Made by a program: the position numbers and the translations under genes. DNA of 9,423 nucleotides from Pseudomonadota bacterium (lineage in GTDB: Bacteria > Pseudomonadota > Alphaproteobacteria > Rhizobiales > Rhizobiaceae): the NCBI GenBank assembly GCA_003242525.1, contig QGUU01000065.1, positions 1-9,423 of the forward strand, given 5' to 3'. The notes below the pieces were generated by a model. That model was not told the origin of the DNA and did no database searches. It saw only the letters and a list, made by a program, of their open reading frames with translations. Shown here in pieces: positions 8,758 through 9,423 of the stretch. How positions within the stretch are numbered: the first letter of the stretch is position 1; each line of letters opens with the position of its first letter.

Positions 8758-9423
8758 GAAGATGGAGCGGAAGATTCCCGGGGCAATGGCCGACAGCGGA
8801 TTGATACTCAGTTCCGGCTTTTCAACCTTGCCTTTCAGGCGGAAGGTCACGCCGATCAAACCGCGATCGCGCCCATTGCCCAGCAATGCGCCTACCAGAG
8901 GGATTTCGCCGAAGATGCGGTTGAGTCCGTAGATGGGCATGAATGTCCCGGTGACATCCATATTGTCGTCCGGGTCGTAGAGCGTACCCTGGAAGGTGGC
9001 GCCAATTGCGGCCCCGCGCAGCACGCCGTTGGCCAGCCGCAGCAGGCGGTTACCCTTCTCTATCTCGACATAGCCGCGATCGAAACTTACGCGCGAAGTG
9101 TCAATGTCTGCCTTGACGGCCTGGTTCAGGCTCCGGTCCCCACCCGGCGGACGGGTGGAGACGAGAGAGGCCAGCTTGGGCTCGTTCACGACGAGGAAAT
9201 TGCGCGCATCGACACGCCCGCGCATGGGCCCATCTCCGGCGCCCGACAGTGATATGGTGATCGCCCCCCCTTGCATATGCTCATAAATGTCGAGAAAGCG
9301 CAGTATGGCGCCTGCATCGGTCGAGGTCATCGTCAATGAGCGCTGCCCGCCCTTGCTTCCGCTGGAGACGTTGATGGCGGCGCCATACTGCGCTTTCTCG
9401 ACATTTATGAGCATATGCAAGGG
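8746..9423 (-). CDS. AsmA/YhdP-like (DUF3971 type) envelope protein, C-terminal part only
   Basis: The last 210 or so residues of what is normally a protein of about 1000 residues or more; the N-terminal part lies beyond the right edge. STDAGAILRFLDIYEHMQGG is the AsmA-like C-terminal signature, in which a dipeptide turn precedes a short helix and a Gly-rich strand. The end is equally diagnostic: GTFMPIYGLNRIFGEIPLVG, then GLIGVTFRLKGKVEKPELSI and NPLSAIAPGIFRSIFEF. Proteins of this family are anchored in the inner membrane and span the periplasm with a long beta-rich groove. YhdP and relatives carry phospholipid toward the outer membrane; the role here is by analogy. The 15 codons at 9379-9423 are a reverse-complement copy of 9268-9312 and probably not genuine, so reliable coding begins near 9378 (AINVSSGSKGG). 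A run of seven C at 9264-9270 is a possible indel site but the frame stays intact. Confidence 0.85.
   Translation of the reverse strand, partial: PLHMLINVEKAQYGAAINVSSGSKGGQRSLTMTSTDAGAILRFLDIYEHMQGGAITISLSGAGDGPMRGRVDARNFLVVNEPKLASLVSTRPPGGDRSLNQAVKADIDTSRVSFDRGYVEIEKGNRLLRLANGVLRGAAIGATFQGTLYDPDDNMDVTGTFMPIYGLNRIFGEIPLVGALLGNGRDRGLIGVTFRLKGKVEKPELSINPLSAIAPGIFRSIFEFR
9268..9423. repeat. 45-bp perfect inverted repeat at the right window edge
   Basis: The left arm is 9268-9312 and the right arm 9379-9423, with a 66-nt spacer. Every base of the 45 pairs; the next inner pair (9313 T and 9378 C) does not. The outer limit is set by the end of the window, so the right arm could be longer. The left arm, read on the minus strand, encodes GAILRFLDIYEHMQG, a conserved family motif. 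The right arm in the same frame encodes its antisense and has no family character. The right arm is probably a fold-back artefact, or otherwise a very recent inversion. Confidence 0.9.

Noticed and set aside
9268..9423. The terminal inverted repeat as ends of an insertion sequence or an attachment site
   Set aside because: Only 66 nt separate the arms, no transposase or integrase is present, both arms are in a continuous coding frame and the inner arm encodes a conserved family motif.

Overview
The window looks like ordinary chromosome from an alphaproteobacterium of the order Hyphomicrobiales (Rhizobiales), most likely a Mesorhizobium/Phyllobacteriaceae-type organism. This rests on high GC, alphaproteobacterial versions of PrmA, LigA and aminopeptidase P, rhizobial-style -10 elements, and tightly packed genes. 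It is an inference from protein character, not from a marker gene. I see no rRNA, tRNA, CRISPR, insertion sequence or phage gene.

Layout. On the minus strand, 1-1043 holds creA (periplasmic CreA-family protein) followed by a left-edge-truncated hexapeptide acetyltransferase of the phosphonate-associated type. On the plus strand, 1198-4627 holds an apparent operon: a Sco1/SenC copper chaperone, then prmA only 3 nt later, then after a 130-nt gap with an inverted repeat, a large aminopeptidase P. This group meets azlD tail to tail across 25 nt. On the minus strand, 4653-9423 reads from right to left: the C-terminal end of a large AsmA/YhdP-like envelope protein, ligA (NAD-dependent DNA ligase), a DUF2461 gene that starts on the ligA stop, then azlC-azlD (branched-chain amino acid exporter) with a 4-nt overlap.

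How the genes work together. There is no single pathway. The themes are housekeeping: DNA replication/repair (LigA), ribosome modification (PrmA), peptide turnover (aminopeptidase P), copper delivery to cytochrome oxidase (Sco), outer-envelope lipid homeostasis (AsmA-like) and amino acid export (AzlCD). Three close junctions suggest translational coupling: sco/prmA, ligA/DUF2461 and azlC/azlD.

The only really unusual structure is at the right edge. The last 45 bases (9379-9423) are a perfect reverse complement of 9268-9312, with 66 nt between the arms. Both arms lie in the same open frame, but only the inner arm encodes a recognisable AsmA-family motif. The outer arm therefore looks like a fold-back chimera at a contig end, and the first 15 residues of that partial protein should not be trusted. 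I found no convincing undescribed biological system here.
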